DNA of 64,000 nucleotides from Quercus robur (Eukaryota > Streptophyta > Magnoliopsida > Fagales > Fagaceae): positions 17,674,857 to 17,738,856 of the forward strand of contig NC_065545.1 of assembly GCF_932294415.1 (NCBI RefSeq). The letters are read 5' to 3'. The number at the start of each line of letters is the position of its first letter. The stretch's first letter is position 1. The translations under genes were made by a program, and so were the position numbers. The notes under the pieces are model-generated. The model had not been told where the DNA came from, ran no database searches, and was given only the letters and a program-made list of their open reading frames with translations. Of the stretch, positions 22,601 through 35,062 are shown piece by piece.

Positions 22601-24640
22601 AATCAACATTTCCCCTCCCTATAGAGTGTAGACACATCATCACAAATCAAGATTGTGAATCACAATTTTCCCTTCTGTAGACACATCAAGATTCAAAACT
22701 TCTAACTAACAAATAGCAAGACATAAATAAAATTATAAAAGTATAAAACTCCAATTGCCGGCTAATAGAAAATGATATCAATGATGATATAGACAACAAA
22801 TAGCTAGACTTCAATTAACAAAAACGAAGTTGCAGTCTGACTAAGAAAAACACACAAGTTGAAACATTATTACTCAACTATTATGAAGAAAATAAATAAA
22901 TCAATTGATAAAGAAAGATTATTCCTTAGGTCCTCATCAAACACCATCCCAAGTAGACATAACTTAAACATATTAAATAGATTGATTTAGGGGTAAAAAA
23001 AATTCATAAAAACCCTCGTATCCCAGAGCATGATCCAAAAATAGAAGAGTGCAAATAAGGAAGCACAGACCTAAACTTCTGTATTTAGAGAAAAACCATG
23101 TATAAAGCATGCCAATCATAACAATAAATCACCATCGACTAATGCAAAATATCATATGAGGCTGTAGAGCAAATGACAAATTCATCTTTGTAAATCTTAA
23201 GTTCTAAAAACTTGTGATGAGTGCAAATGGATGACAGTAGAAAAAGAAACCAGGGAAACATGTTGAGTGTTGGAATAAGTTAGAACTGCACAAATGGAGC
23301 CTGAAATATCCACAATAGAAGCACCCATTTTCATTTACACAAAGATTTTAAATTTCTTAATCCATAATAACCAGCCAACTCAAAATAAAAGGGGGCAAAA
23401 AAAAGTTCACATATTTGTGCTCCTATAGAAGAGTACCAAATTGATTTAGAGAAACCTTGAAAAGCAGCCACTCTCCAAATTCTTTAAATAAAAAATTAGA
23501 GTAAAGAATATTATAATATTTCAGGGATCAAACAAGAATCTCAAATTCACCAAAGGGTGCAGAATATTATAATATTTCAGGGATCAAACAAGAATGTTCA
23601 ATTATTCCTCTCCCCCTCCATATGGTCAATTTTAAACAAAGAGGAGTTGTATTGCAAGCAAAAGAACTTCTGTGCTTGCTATATTAGCTTCTCCAGCTAT
23701 ACATTTGCACATATAAGCTGAGGGTACCAGGGAATGATTTTTTTTTTTTTTAGTAAAGTTACTAAAAATTTTCTAGATTGGACTAATATGCAAAACAAAA
23801 GTAGTGTCAATTCCAAGAAATAATGAAATTTACAAAAACCTAGATATACCAAAAACAATGAGTACTAAAACTTTTAAGGGATATGAAAGAACTTAATTTG
23901 TTTGTTGCTGTACTAAACACTACAATTTCATCACTCTTACTGGTTTTTAACTGGATTTACAGTAACTGACTTTCTGTTTCACGTGAATGTGTATTGTATT
24001 TCATAGATTTATGTATATAGGATGTCATTATGGACAGAACATCTTGGATTTACGGAAGACTGCTTCAAACAACCAGAGTCTCAAAGTTTTCATCATTTTT
24101 TTCTTAACCTGTGTACCCAATAGAACCAATCTTTACGAGATGGGTTCTGCTTCAGAGCTAACAGTTGCTGCTAGAGGCATGAGACACATTTTACACCATT
24201 TACAACAACTATTTACACTCAAACGTAATTAGTTCGACACCATTTACAACAACTATAACAAAATCATGCCTACAATCGAATAAGACACATTTTACACAAA
24301 CCCAGAGACATCACTGAAACACCACCACTCGATTTGCCAAAACCCCCCATCAAAACCCCAAGCACATTTAAACTCATTAATGAGAAAATAATCATTGCAG
24401 CATGTAAAAGACAACAAAATTCGCATTAATGAGAAAATCACACAGACATAACCATATAGCAAGAAATACTTTAGATCATCATCATTGTAGCATATAAGAG
24501 ACAATAAAATTCTCATCTTGATTAGTAAATTTACTACTTTTTAAGTAAGTTTCAACAAAATAATCAAAATCCCACATAAAACACAACCTAATATTAACCA
24601 AGATCAGAAAAGATATCAGAGGAGAGGACCGTAGCTATAA
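19616..24640. other. AT-rich stretch, no gene recognised
   Basis: About 5 kb upstream of the PMD start with no coding match that I can support. Small internal duplications occur: about 20395-20545 (ttgcttg..ctattttaca...aattttagga twice), 23510-23600 (atattataatatttcaggga twice) and 24375-24515 (attaatgagaaaat twice). If the GA/CT-rich block at 24641-24830 is the PMD leader, much of this is a long 5' intron. Confidence 0.5.
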
Positions 24641-24830
24641 TCAACGGCGGCGGGAAGCAACGACGACTAATGGAGATTGGATAGGGAGAGTGAGACTGAT
24701 GGAGAGTGAGGAAGAGTGGGGAAGCCTGATCGCAGAGTGAGCGAGAGAGAGTGTAGAGAGAGAGAGTGATGGCAGAGAGCGAGGGAAAGAGAGTGTACAG
24801 GGAGAGAGTGAGTGAGTGAATAGGCGTTGT
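24641..24830 (-). promoter_or_regulatory. CT-rich (minus strand) candidate 5' leader of the PMD gene
   Basis: On the minus strand this is a CT-rich tract with many ctctc words, typical of plant 5' untranslated leaders. It lies about 5 kb upstream of the PMD ATG and immediately inside the Mutator-like terminus at 24860-25117. Element promoters often lie in or next to terminal repeats. No TATA box was assigned with confidence. Confidence 0.35.
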
Positions 24831-24859
24831 GAGACGTTAGGGTCCTATTGATTCAAACC

Positions 24860-25117
24860 GCTGAAGAAAACTCGATTTTACTCTTCTTGAGTTATGAATG
24901 TCTACACAAGCATTTTTTTATTGGGAAAAACCCACATCTGCTGCGCCAACGTGGCACAACGGTCAGACTAACTTGATCATAGGAATATCGAGTTCTTTAT
25001 AAAAACTCAATTCTCATATTGTCGAGTTACAAAAGAGGGGCATTTCCCTAATTAGTTTGGGAAAGGGGGCAAAAGGATGTTTAATTTGCGAGAAAAGGGC
25101 ATTTGCCCATTTTGTCC
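24860..25117. repeat. Mutator-like terminus with ACTCGA hairpins (right end)
   Basis: Read inward from 25117 on the minus strand it begins ggacaaaatgggcaaatgcc and contains aattagggaaatgcc. Next come hairpins based on aactcga, then tgccacgttggcgcagcaga, then another hairpin. The element at 35400 shows the same order: ggccaaaatggccaaatacc, atagggaaataccac, CTCGAG hairpin, tgccaccgtggcactgctga, hairpin. They are therefore related termini. The sequence just outside is tattttatt; its partner on the left was not found. Confidence 0.7.
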
Positions 25118-25451
25118 TATTTTATTTTAAACTAAAAGGAATTAACATATCAACAATTGCAAAAATATTGTGACAATTTATTGTGTTAACTAATAGCTTT
25201 ATACATAAATAATAATAATAAAAGAGTGGACAGGACGATATTAGCTGAACAAAAAAAAGCAGAGAAAAAAAAAGGAGGAAAAGAAAGCAGCAACAGTGCA
25301 GAGGTTGAAACCAAAGCACTGTAGTGCCAATTGAACAAACCAAATTGACACTGTAGCAACTGTTCAAAACTTATTAAAAAAAAAAAAAAAAAGATAAAGG
25401 GACTCAATAAACCAAATGTGTACCGTAGGGGCATTGGTGCTTTTTATATAG

Positions 25452-25489
<38 letters not shown>

Positions 25490-26081
25490 GTTTTTCAAAG
25501 TGGGACATGGCCTACTAATCAAGGCCAACATCACTTGGGGTGGCTATAGCCTATAGGAGTGCATTGGGGCACATTTTTTTCAAAACAAAGGTAATGATAC
25601 AGGATATCGAAGCTCTCAACATTGTTATAAACAAGGCTGAAAATATGATTTTAGTTATAATTGGGAAATGATAAAATCGTGTTTTGAAAACCCAATTCAA
25701 TTAATACGATGGTAAAGTATGTGTCTTCTAGTAAAATAAGTTGGCTTTTTAATTTTTGCCAAACACACACTATATAAACAAGTTACATTACTTATTAAAT
25801 ACTCTATTTGATTAGAATTAGGTAGTATTTAAGAAAAATTTCCCTCCAAGGGATTCGGAGGTAATTTTTTTTTTCTTACAAGATTATGCTCCAAATTTAT
25901 TTTCTAGTAATGGCGAATCATAAAAAATGAAAATTATGCAATATTTTAGAAATTATAATTTTTTTTGGTGTGTGAATAGCGAATTTTATCATGAATTTAA
26001 TTAATGAGACTGGCAAATAATGTGAGTTAAAGTAAAATTATTTTTATAATTTTAAATAATTAATTGTCAAACATGCGATCT

Positions 26082-26118
<37 letters not shown>

Positions 26119-26640
26119 TGAAGTGTATCTTTTCTTGAATTTGACTTTCTTCTTAGGGGTGTCTGTCAAAATAAAGAATTGTTTCAGTTTTGATAAAAGT
26201 GTAATTATATTTAATTTGTTTGGAATCAAGTGAGAATTCCATAAATAAATTTAAAAAAAAAAAAAACAGTTTTAATTAATATGTAATTTATGAAAAGAAG
26301 ATTATTAGGTGATTTCGGTGACATGTTATCCCATAAATCTTACCATGAATTTATTAAAGTGACTTACTATATGTAAAAACAGTGAGTGCCACATTGGTGT
26401 AGTTTCAAAATAGTGAATAATTATTTGTTTATGAAAATGTTAAAATTAAAAATAATTTCTAATAAGAACTTGCAAAAATGCAAACTTTAAAATTTTTCAT
26501 TTTGAAAAGGAATTTGAATCAAATCTAAACCTAGTTTTTATATGTAAACACATCTAATCCAATTTTGAACCAAAGACTAAAATTGTTTTTTGTTTTTGTG
26601 CAACTAAAATAAAATGTTATTACTTATTAGCTTGTTATTG
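25118..26640. other. AT-rich, simple repeats, no gene
   Basis: Contains an AT microsatellite at about 25454-25486 and an ATA/ATT trinucleotide run at about 26085-26120. No coding sequence is recognised. Confidence 0.6.
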
Positions 26641-27340
26641 GCTGACTAAAAACAACATTCCGGGGGTCAAAAACACTTGAAAGAGAATCTAAACAAAAGT
26701 TCTTGATCAACGCATTTAATTTCTAAGATGTGGGAAGGAGAAATCCACAATGAGAAGATTAAGTAGATAGCTTAAGACAAGAAAAGATTGAATCATGTGT
26801 TTATAGATGAATAAATGATGTTTCTATGGTACAAGATGGCCTTTAAAAGGAAGAATACAAGAGAAAAAATCTAGCTCTCTTTCTCTCTCTCTCTATTTTT
26901 TGGATCCTCTTTCTTGTTGCTCTCTTCCTCCTTTTATAGCCATATCCTTTTACCCTCTAGCTATCTTGCTCTTAGCTGGATTTGGGATCAACCTCTTGCC
27001 CTACCACTTCTTGACATCAAGGAAGATTTTTGTGGGGATTTATACTGTTCTAGCCAGTTATTCAGCATTTAATGTGGCTGACATTAGGCGAGGGAGTTCA
27101 TTAATGTGGAGGTGATTGTTACGTTAGGCTCTACGTTTTCTTTGACGTGTTCCTTGGGAGAGAAAAGAATGATGAATGTCCCCAGGCTAAAAGAAGGTCG
27201 CTCCTCAGATAATCTTTCGAGTCCTCGGTGAAGGAGGATTCATGGGAACACCTCAATAATAAGCCCTGATGGGCCTTTGGGGAAGTGGGTACCATAGTTT
27301 ACCTCGATGATGGGCCCAAAAGTCCTTTTTAATCAAAGTA
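26641..27340. mobile_element. Possible LTR remnant
   Basis: Higher GC than its surroundings, with a CT-rich run, a ccttttatagcc TATA-like stretch near 26930, and gggcccaaaagtcc near the end. The composition resembles plant LTRs. No TG...CA ends, primer-binding site or target duplication could be fixed. Confidence 0.3.
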
Positions 27341-27546
27341 AAGAATCTAAAGATCTCACAGTCAGCAAGTCTGCGCGATCATAATATAAGACACTGATTC
27401 TTCTCTAATCATGGATAATTATCATTGAATTTCATCAATGAATCACTCACATCCACATTATTGTATATTGCAACTTTGCAAGTATTGTTAACCATAAGAA
27501 CAAGCAATCTTTTTTTATTCTATACAATCTTTTTCATAAATTGCTA

Positions 27547-27708
27547 AGATCATTCATATTGGGTGTGTTAACAGCTATTTTAACACCCAAAACACCAAAA
27601 AAACATGCTACAATGAAGTTGCCAAATCTTAAAAAATGTGACAGCTTGCTACAGTGAAATGCTACGAGTAACAATTCATTGTAGCAAATTGCTACTTGAT
27701 TTTATTCC

Positions 27709-27742
<34 letters not shown>

Positions 27743-28684
27743 TCAGACCTCTCAAATCTCTCTTGTCCCTCTCTCCTCTCTCATATTGGGTTGTGGCAGA
27801 TGGGTTGGTGGGTTCTAATCTGGTTGTGGGTTGTTGTAGTTGTGGTGGCTCTTTGATCAAGTTGCGATGGTTAGTGTTAAGAATATAAAGTGAGAAAGAG
27901 AGAGTGTGTATGTGTGAGAATAGTCTGTGTACGTACATTGATGTATATTATGTGTATGTAACACTGTACAATAGAAAGCCTTGTATAAGCACAATATCTG
28001 CGGAGTACAAGCAATATGAGTGTACTATAAGTACCGTATACTGGGCCCAATCTTGGTGGGCTAGACTAACGTATATATAAACAGTTGGGTTGGTGGGTAA
28101 TGGGTCGCGTTGGTGGTCTTGGGCTGTGTTGGTGTGCTAGTGGGTTCCAATTGCCATGGTTTGTTGTGGGTATGGGTTTATAAAGGGGTTTTGGCTTTTG
28201 GCTTGAGGTTGAAGATGAAAGGATGTTTGAAGATCGTATTTTGTTGAGAATTTTTTTGGGTTTTCAAAGTAATTTTCAAGTTTCAAGGCTGGGATTTTTA
28301 ATTATGAGTATTGTATTGGTATTTGTGGGTGATTCTCTGGGTTTTTTTGTGTGATGTGAATGGATGAGGATGATGAAAGAAGTAGAAAATGAGGATGATA
28401 AAAGAAGGGGAAAATGAGGAAGAGGTACAAAGAACTCTGCCAGCCTGTGCAAAAATGAAGGAGAGTTGTGGAAATGGTGGTGTGGTGTGGTTGTGATATT
28501 GTGTGGTGGTGTTTTTTTATGTATGGAAAATGTTGAAATTAATTTATATTGTTTTAATGGTTGAATGTTAAAATAGGAAATGAGATGTAGAGTATATTGT
28601 TAAGTGAGATGTTAAAATAGATAAAAGTAGTTTTTTGAGGAACTAAAAGCTAAATTTGTTAGCACAACAAATGTGAATGCTCTA
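27547..28684. mobile_element. Non-autonomous DNA element, copy A (about 1.1 kb)
   Basis: The ends are agatcattcatattgg on the left and, reversed from the right, agagcattcacatttg. They are followed by aacacc/ttttaac words and a CT microsatellite, with no open reading frame of note. Its left 250 bp and the 190 bp before it are related to 35025-35389 plus 41403-41530, the site into which the 6-kb Mutator-like element inserted. Confidence 0.6.
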
Positions 28685-29127
28685 AGGTCTCGACTAATTT
28701 ATTGATCACATTACTTTCTTGTAGACTAGGGAAGAAATAGGGGGGTCGAGGCAGTCATATGCCCCCCAACCTCCCCACGAACTCCTTTAAAATAGGATTT
28801 TAGATTTGTTTGCCCCCTTCCCCAACATAAATTTTAGCTTTGGTTTTCCCTCTTACCAAACCTGATTACCCTTATTGAGAGATAATTATACCTCATATCT
28901 ATTAATTCATTTTTTCAAATTCCCATTTTGGTTTCCAAGTCCTAGATTAGCTAGGGGAAAAAAAATTAAAGAGAGAGATATTTGGTTTCCAAGTCCTAGA
29001 TTAGCTAGGGAAAAAAAAATATTAAAGAGATGGATATAGAGATAAAGAATAGCATGTTATTAAAAAAAATGACTCTTTTATCATCTTTTATAATAGTTGA
29101 AATTCTATTTTCCCACATTATAACATA
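28685..29127. other. No gene recognised
   Basis: AT-rich. A 45-bp duplication (tttggtttccaagtcctaga) occurs at about 28930 and 28980. Confidence 0.6.
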
Positions 29128-29726
29128 CTAGTCACAAACCCGCGCGATATGTAGGAATAGATAATCATTTTGTAATTGTAATATAACGTATGATTTGTTA
29201 TCAAACAAATTTTGAAGGTAATTTTGCTCTACCTAAAAATTTAACAATTTCTAAAATTATTTTTCATCTTTCTATCTCTACCAATATATCATTATATTAT
29301 TTTGGGTGTGTTTGATTGATATTATTCTTGTATAAGGTGGTCTGGTCCATATTCTTTGAAATTATGTTATAGTCCGCTATATTTTTTTTCTACAACTAAA
29401 CTTTTTAAGTTTCAAATAAATTATTCAAATACTTCATTCTCTTAAAAGAGATTATCATGATAATCAAAACTCATAACAAACTTAGACTAAATATGTATAA
29501 TTTATTCTTAAAATTTATTGTACATAATTTGTTCTTCTAAAAAATTAAACAATTTCAAAAAGCAATTTCCATCACTCTATTTTTACAAATATATAATTTT
29601 TTATGTTTTTTTTTTATTGATATTATTATTATTTTTTGAAATGGTCCATATTCTTCTAACTATTGTTATTATGCATTATATATTCCTAATTTCTTTTTAT
29701 ACAACTAAAACTTTTAAGGTTTAAAG

Positions 29727-30479
29727 TGTGGGGATCCAAGGACATCACCCCCGCGGGGCCAAGCCTGAGAAGCTTGTCAGCCCAACAAACCCTATGTAGG
29801 AAAGACTGGAATAGCTTGAAAGAAGGGATCGGGCGAGGAAGTCAACCTCCTCGGATATGACCATCCCGAAGTCACCAAGAAGAGCCTTGTCCTGGGTGTT
29901 GGAGGTATGAACCGAAGGAGGCATTTGTGGCCAACACGGAGAAAGAGGAGGAAACATGCAAAGGAAGCACCCGTCACCTTCGTATTGAATGCACTACACC
30001 AACTAGGACAACCACATTAATGGCTGAATGACACCTGAATAGTGCCAGGCCAACTTGTAGCTCACCTAGCACACCCTCCAAAGGTGGGATGAGACAAGTA
30101 TCAAGAGGGGATTAACCACCCTCTAGATGGAGGGCCAAGATGAGAGGTAGACTGCTATGAAAGGGGGGGGGGGGGGAGAACCCCTTGAACAAGGAACAGG
30201 ACCCTGGAAATTAGGGAGAGATTACTCAAACTTGTATCCCTGAAAAGTGTAACAAGCTTCCTTGGCTGACCAAGGAAAAATCAATAAACTTGTACTTTCC
30301 TTTCATTTTGTCATTTCATGTTTCTTTTTATCAGGATCTTTTTCTTCAACTCCAGCTCTTAGATTAGGAGCCCACGAGTTGGTTTGTTGCACCCATCTCT
30401 ACAAATTAATTGTTGTGGGCTTGATACCAAAGCCCAGCTTCCTCTTAGTGAGTCTTTTGGTGCTCATTCAAACCCCACA
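29727..30479. mobile_element. Probable solo LTR (753 bp)
   Basis: It starts TGTGGGGATCC and ends CCCCACA, a 7-bp terminal inverted repeat with TG...CA. It is GC-richer than its surroundings and carries a G-tract at about 30163 and an aataaac signal near 30283. The flanking 5 bp (taaag / tagtt) are not a clean duplication. Comparison with the other internal modules of the surrounding element shows that it interrupts one of them. Confidence 0.55.
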
Positions 30480-30632
30480 TAGTTATTATTCAAATTTTCA
30501 TTTTCTTAAGGAGATCATTATGATAACAAAAACTTATCCAATAATTACAATTGATATTGCCTAAATAGTATAGTACTCTCAACCAAAATTTGTCTTTTTC
30601 CATTCTTAAGTAAGTACATTGAATTTGACTAA

Positions 30633-30935
30633 ATGGACCGAAGTGAACTAAAATGGACTGAATTAGACCAAATGGATCGAATATACCGAATTGGACAGAT
30701 GTGGGACAAATAAACCGAATAGATCAAAGTGGATTTAATTGTACCGAAATGGACCAAAGTGGACCAAATTGGACCCAAGTGAATGAAGTAGATTAAATGG
30801 AATGAATTGGACCGAAGTGGACCAAATTTGGTCAAAGTGAATGAAGTAGATTGAATGGACCGAATTGAATTGAATTGGACCAAAATGGACCAAAGTAGAT
30901 CATATGGACGGAAGTGGAATGAATAGGACCGATTT
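30633..30935. repeat. GGACCAAAGTGGACC-type degenerate tandem repeat
   Basis: An array of about 15 imperfect 18-22 bp units such as aaatggaccaaagtggacca. It is the reverse-complement relative of 8812-8975 and lies inside the Helitron-like element. Confidence 0.8.
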
Positions 30936-31538
30936 GATATGTTTCCTAATTTTTTTTTTCTTTACAACTAAAGTTTTAAGTTTCAAATTTCTTATTCAAA
31001 TTCAATTATCACTTCCCAAATAACTAAGTATTAACTCCAAAAAAAATAAATAAATAAAACCAAAGCTATAAGAGGGAGAGAGACTACCTATAATGAGGAA
31101 CTAAAAAATACATCACCAATATGTATTAACCTAAAATAGAGTTTCAAAAAACACAATAGTTCATCAACCTAAAGTAGAGTTGTAAGAAAGAATATAAAAT
31201 CAAGAGAGAGAGAATAATCATTTTTTCAAGAGAGAATATGAGAGAGAATAAAAAAATTATAGAAAATAAGACAAGAAGAAAAAGAGTAAAAATAAAAGAT
31301 ATGGTAATAAATAACCAATTATCCAAGTCATGCCATGTGATAGAATAACATTATATTTCTTATATACTATTTTTATAATTCAATAAGATAACATCTATGA
31401 AATCAAAAAAAAAAAAAAAAAAAAAGAAGAAGAAGAAGAAGAAAAAATCATGACATGGCGATGATGTGGCTCAACTAGAGAGGAGAGTGGAGTGTAGTAA
31501 CAATAAATGCAACACTTCAGCTTTTAGATATATATAGA

Positions 31539-33205
31539 TTTGGAGTGATAGGGTCCTATCTATTGAGCGCTATACAAATGATCAGGTTTTGTTCGAAATC
31601 GTACAATATATGACTGTTATTTGAATGTGATAAATTGATAATAACTTTTATAAAGTGATGCAATCTTAATCACGGGCTCATGCTTTGTGTGGAAAGTGGA
31701 AGTTATTTCATTCTCATGTCCTCCAGGCAAAATTTGCCAATAGTAGCTTTTTAGAAAATATTTTGCTACATAGCATGCGGATGAAACATTTTAGTAAGTT
31801 GGACCGTTTTTGGAACTCGAGTTCCAACCCATTCCCTCTTGGATAAAGTCTGGCATGGACCAAAAAAAAAAAAAAAACAGTCTAACTAACAAAAATGTTT
31901 ACTCCGCATGCTTTTTTGCTAATATTTTTCCAAAAAGATGTTTTTCTGCAAATTTTGCCTGTCCTCCAAGGGCTTTGATTGTGTTGATGCTGTACTTTGG
32001 CTTGAGGAGTTACTATTGTGTTTTTCAGCCTTATAAATCAATAAAGTTTTCTTACTTTCAAAAAAAAAAAAACATTTTTTAAGATCAAATAAATTTCATC
32101 TTTCTCACTACGCACTTCAACTCAAAGTAGGGTTCTTCTCAAAAAAAAAAAAAAAAAAGAAATCTAAGTAGCGGATTACGTAATTTAAAAAATATACACA
32201 CACACACAAACTTTCATGCCTCCATTTTTTAACCAATTTTTTTGCCTTTCAATATTTGACTCTTTTACAAATTCAAAATATGAAAAATCGTGAAGGTAGC
32301 TAAGTAAATTATCCTATGTATGAAAAATATGTTATAGTCTACACTTATATTACACTAGTTATAGGCCCATGCATTGCACAGTTTTATGAAAAAACTTATA
32401 AAATAAATATATAAATAATCATATATTTTAATAGATTCAATAAAGATAAAAGAAAAAATTATCAAATGTAAATAATTATCTCACTAAAATAAGGGGTAAG
32501 ATTTCTTCCTAAAACTAAATTAAATTGATAATTTCAAATTGAATTTTAAATTGATAATTATTTAAAAAATTAACATAATCTTGATAATATTATAAATTAA
32601 AATTAAAGTTGATATTTCAAGAATACACGTGTAGAACATCTTGATAATTTGATGTAACATAAAATCAAATAAGAAAATTGTTAAAATTAATCTATTAATT
32701 CTAAGACCCTAACCCTAAGCATATAAATTAGATCAAAGCTAAGAAAATTAGTTTAAACAAAAGGCAACCAATATACAAAACCTAATCAATTTAATAAAAA
32801 CAAAATTCAAAAACAAAGAAGGAGCCTTTAGAAACTTGACAATGTTTTCGAATGTTTTGAATTTATTAATGAAAATCAAATGAAGACAAAAAACAATAAT
32901 AACACTAAAGAAAATAAACAAAATGAAAATAATAATAATAATAATAATAATAAAAGAAGAAAGAATGCATACCTGCATTGTCATGGGATTTTAGCATTTA
33001 CATATTGAAATAAGCTTCACTCCAAAACGGATATATAGGGTTATATATATTGGTAGAGTTCCATTTGAAATATAATTCATTTAAATCTTATTGAAATTAA
33101 AAATATCTAATCAATACGTTTGTTTTTATCCCATAAAAATTGGAATTAAAAAAAAAGTTTAAAAAAAAAGAGAGAAAGAGAACATGGTTGATAGCTATAA
33201 GGAAT
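31539..33205. other. AT-rich, no gene; one Helitron-end-like motif
   Basis: Holds A-tracts, an ATA run at about 32925-32952 and a motif at 32355-32380 (actagttataggcccatgca). The motif resembles the reversed 3' end of a Helitron (CTAG plus imperfect hairpin), but no matching 5' end was found. Confidence 0.45.
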
Positions 33206-33206
33206 T

Positions 33207-33207
33207 T

Positions 33208-33250
<43 letters not shown>
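33207..33250. repeat. AT microsatellite
   Basis: About 20 TA dinucleotides. Confidence 0.9.
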
Positions 33251-33252
<2 letters not shown>

Positions 33253-33413
33253 ATGTCATCAATGTAGAAATTATCAAATTAATGGAGATATATACTGTTT
33301 CTTAGGATAGATTTATATTAATCACCTCTTGAAGAATTTGGATTGTGCTTATCCCTTAATAATCAAGTTTTGTAGCTTGATATTTTGATAAAATAATATT
33401 AAAATTTTGAAAA

Positions 33414-33703
33414 TTAGATGATAAATATTATCTAAATTAAATTTTTGTATGTTAAATATTTTCCCCTAATTTAAGAAATATATCCTGACAAATAAAAAAA
33501 TAATGTTAATTAGATGATAAATATTATCTAAATTAAATTTTTGTATGTTAAATATTTTCCCCTAATTTAAGAAATATATCTTGACAAATAAAAAAAATAA
33601 TGTTAATTAGATGATAAATATTATCTAAATTAAATTTTTGTATGTTAAATATTATCCCTTAATTTAAGAAATATATCCTAACAAATAAAAAAATAATGTT
33701 AAT
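33414..33703. repeat. 96-97 bp tandem repeat, 3 copies
   Basis: Units start at 33414, 33510 and 33607 (ttagatgataaatattatct). They are nearly identical and AT-rich. Each unit holds the palindrome gataaatattatc. Confidence 0.92.
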
Positions 33704-34327
33704 CTAATTTTATTTAATGATAAGAATGAATTAGAGTCCTGGTAGTATACTATTTCTTTTTAGTTTTTTAAAAATCTAAAAATTTAATAAAATTTCTGCA
33801 ATTTAGTGAAGCGCGTAACCACGACGTCTGAACCCAACTTTTATTTTATATATATAATATAATAATATGATATGATTTTGTATGATGATCACATTATTAT
33901 ATAATTGACTACTTGTTTTTATTAATTGTAAATTAATGTTGCTTTCAATCTTGTCTTTAAATTTGCCTGAATTGAAATTTTGACACTGCTCATTGGCACA
34001 TCATTGATACCACTAAAATTTTTGGTAACTTTCTAAGACGATAACTTTTATTATGTATCGATCATATCAACCACAATGATTCAAAGTCTTGAGTCTTCTG
34101 GCATTACATGTTGTCATTGGTTAGTGCACAGATTGGAGGAAATAAATATTTTTTTTAATGAAATTTGGAGGAAAGATATTAAGCAAGATCTCAACTGAAA
34201 CATAATTATAATCTTTATACAACGCAATAAGTTTAGTTTTATGATCACAACTCTTCCTAAACATTATTGAACTGTGCATGTTCTAAAATTTTCAACCATT
34301 GTTATTTCTTTCCACTCAATAAAAGTA
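33704..34327. other. No gene recognised
   Basis: AT-rich sequence; nothing supportable seen. Confidence 0.6.
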
Positions 34328-34634
34328 GGGTAAAATGCTAATTTAGTCTCTAAACATTACTAAAATTTTGTTTTTTATCCCTAAACTTTGTCAAGAATTT
34401 TTTCAATAGTTTAGAGACAAAAATAAGAGTGAAAATAGAACTTTTTTCAATAGTTTTGGAATGAAAACCAAAATTTTAGTAAATTTTAAGAACATAAATA
34501 AAATATCTTCAATAGTTTAGGAACGAAAATTAAACTTTTCAATAGTTTAAGGACGGAAAATAAACTTTAAAAAAAAAATTAAGCTGAAAAACAAATTTTT
34601 AATAATTTTTAAGGATTAAAACTGTATTTTATCC
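34328..34634. mobile_element. MITE-like element (about 300 bp)
   Basis: The left end gggtaaaatgctaatttagt and the reversed right end ggataaaatacagt are similar. The interior repeats aatagtttag.gac words. This is a common plant miniature-element layout. No target duplication is clear. Confidence 0.5.
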
Positions 34635-34646
34635 ATATATATATAT

Positions 34647-34800
34647 ATAAAGTAAGTATGTAAAGAAAGCGCTATGGGTACGTGGTTGAAAATGCTATGG
34701 GTATGTAAAGGAAGCGCCATGGTTGAAAATTTGAATATATAATATTGCTTTAAATTTTCAAATTTTCAACCATAGCGCTTCCTTTACATACTTACTTTAT
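34647..34800. repeat. Long inverted repeat (foldback, about 154 bp)
   Basis: The left arm ataaagtaagtatgtaaag...gcgct pairs with the right arm agcgcttcctttacatactt...at. An inner stem ttgaaaatttgaa/ttcaaattttcaa closes around an AT loop. The left arm also holds a partial internal duplication (gctatgggta twice). Confidence 0.8.
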
Positions 34801-34945
34801 AAAAAGTAGTGGTGTCATGGTACAATCATTTTGTGACAGGTGTGTTGGAGAAAGCAGTGGGGTTTGGCGTATGTTCTGAAGGACTGTATGTTATATTTTT
34901 GTCTTTTTCAAAGTAAAAATGGGAGTTTCACAAAAAAAACTAAAA

Positions 34946-35062
34946 AAGGGGGTCCTTGTATGATCAGTGTCCTCATATTATGATCACACGGACTTAAAAA
35001 AAAAAAAAACTAAAAATGGGGTCCGCGTGATTATAATTTAGGACACTGATTCTTCTGTATTT
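34946..35062. repeat. Inverted repeat of about 45-bp arms
   Basis: ggggtccttgtatgatcagt at 34948 and the following bases are the reverse complement, with mismatches, of ggggtccgcgtgattataat...aggacactgatt at 35017-35062. An A-tract lies in the loop. Confidence 0.65.

Larger units (their letters stand above)
29128..31538 (-). mobile_element. Helitron-like non-autonomous element
   Basis: On the minus strand the right edge starts TCTATATATATCTAAAAGC (31538 inward). The left edge ends with a GC-rich imperfect hairpin (gcgcgggtttgtga) and then CTAG at 29131-29128. The flanks are A at the 5' side and T at the 3' side, as expected for Helitron insertion between A and T. No RepHel gene is present. 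Internally a module ending in acaactaaa..ttttaagtttcaaa is repeated three times (about 29385, 29700 and 30965). A solo LTR lies within it. Confidence 0.55.

Noticed and set aside
26900-27115. Plus-strand 71-codon hydrophobic frame
   Set aside because: Falls in a CT-rich LTR-like stretch; no homology recognised.
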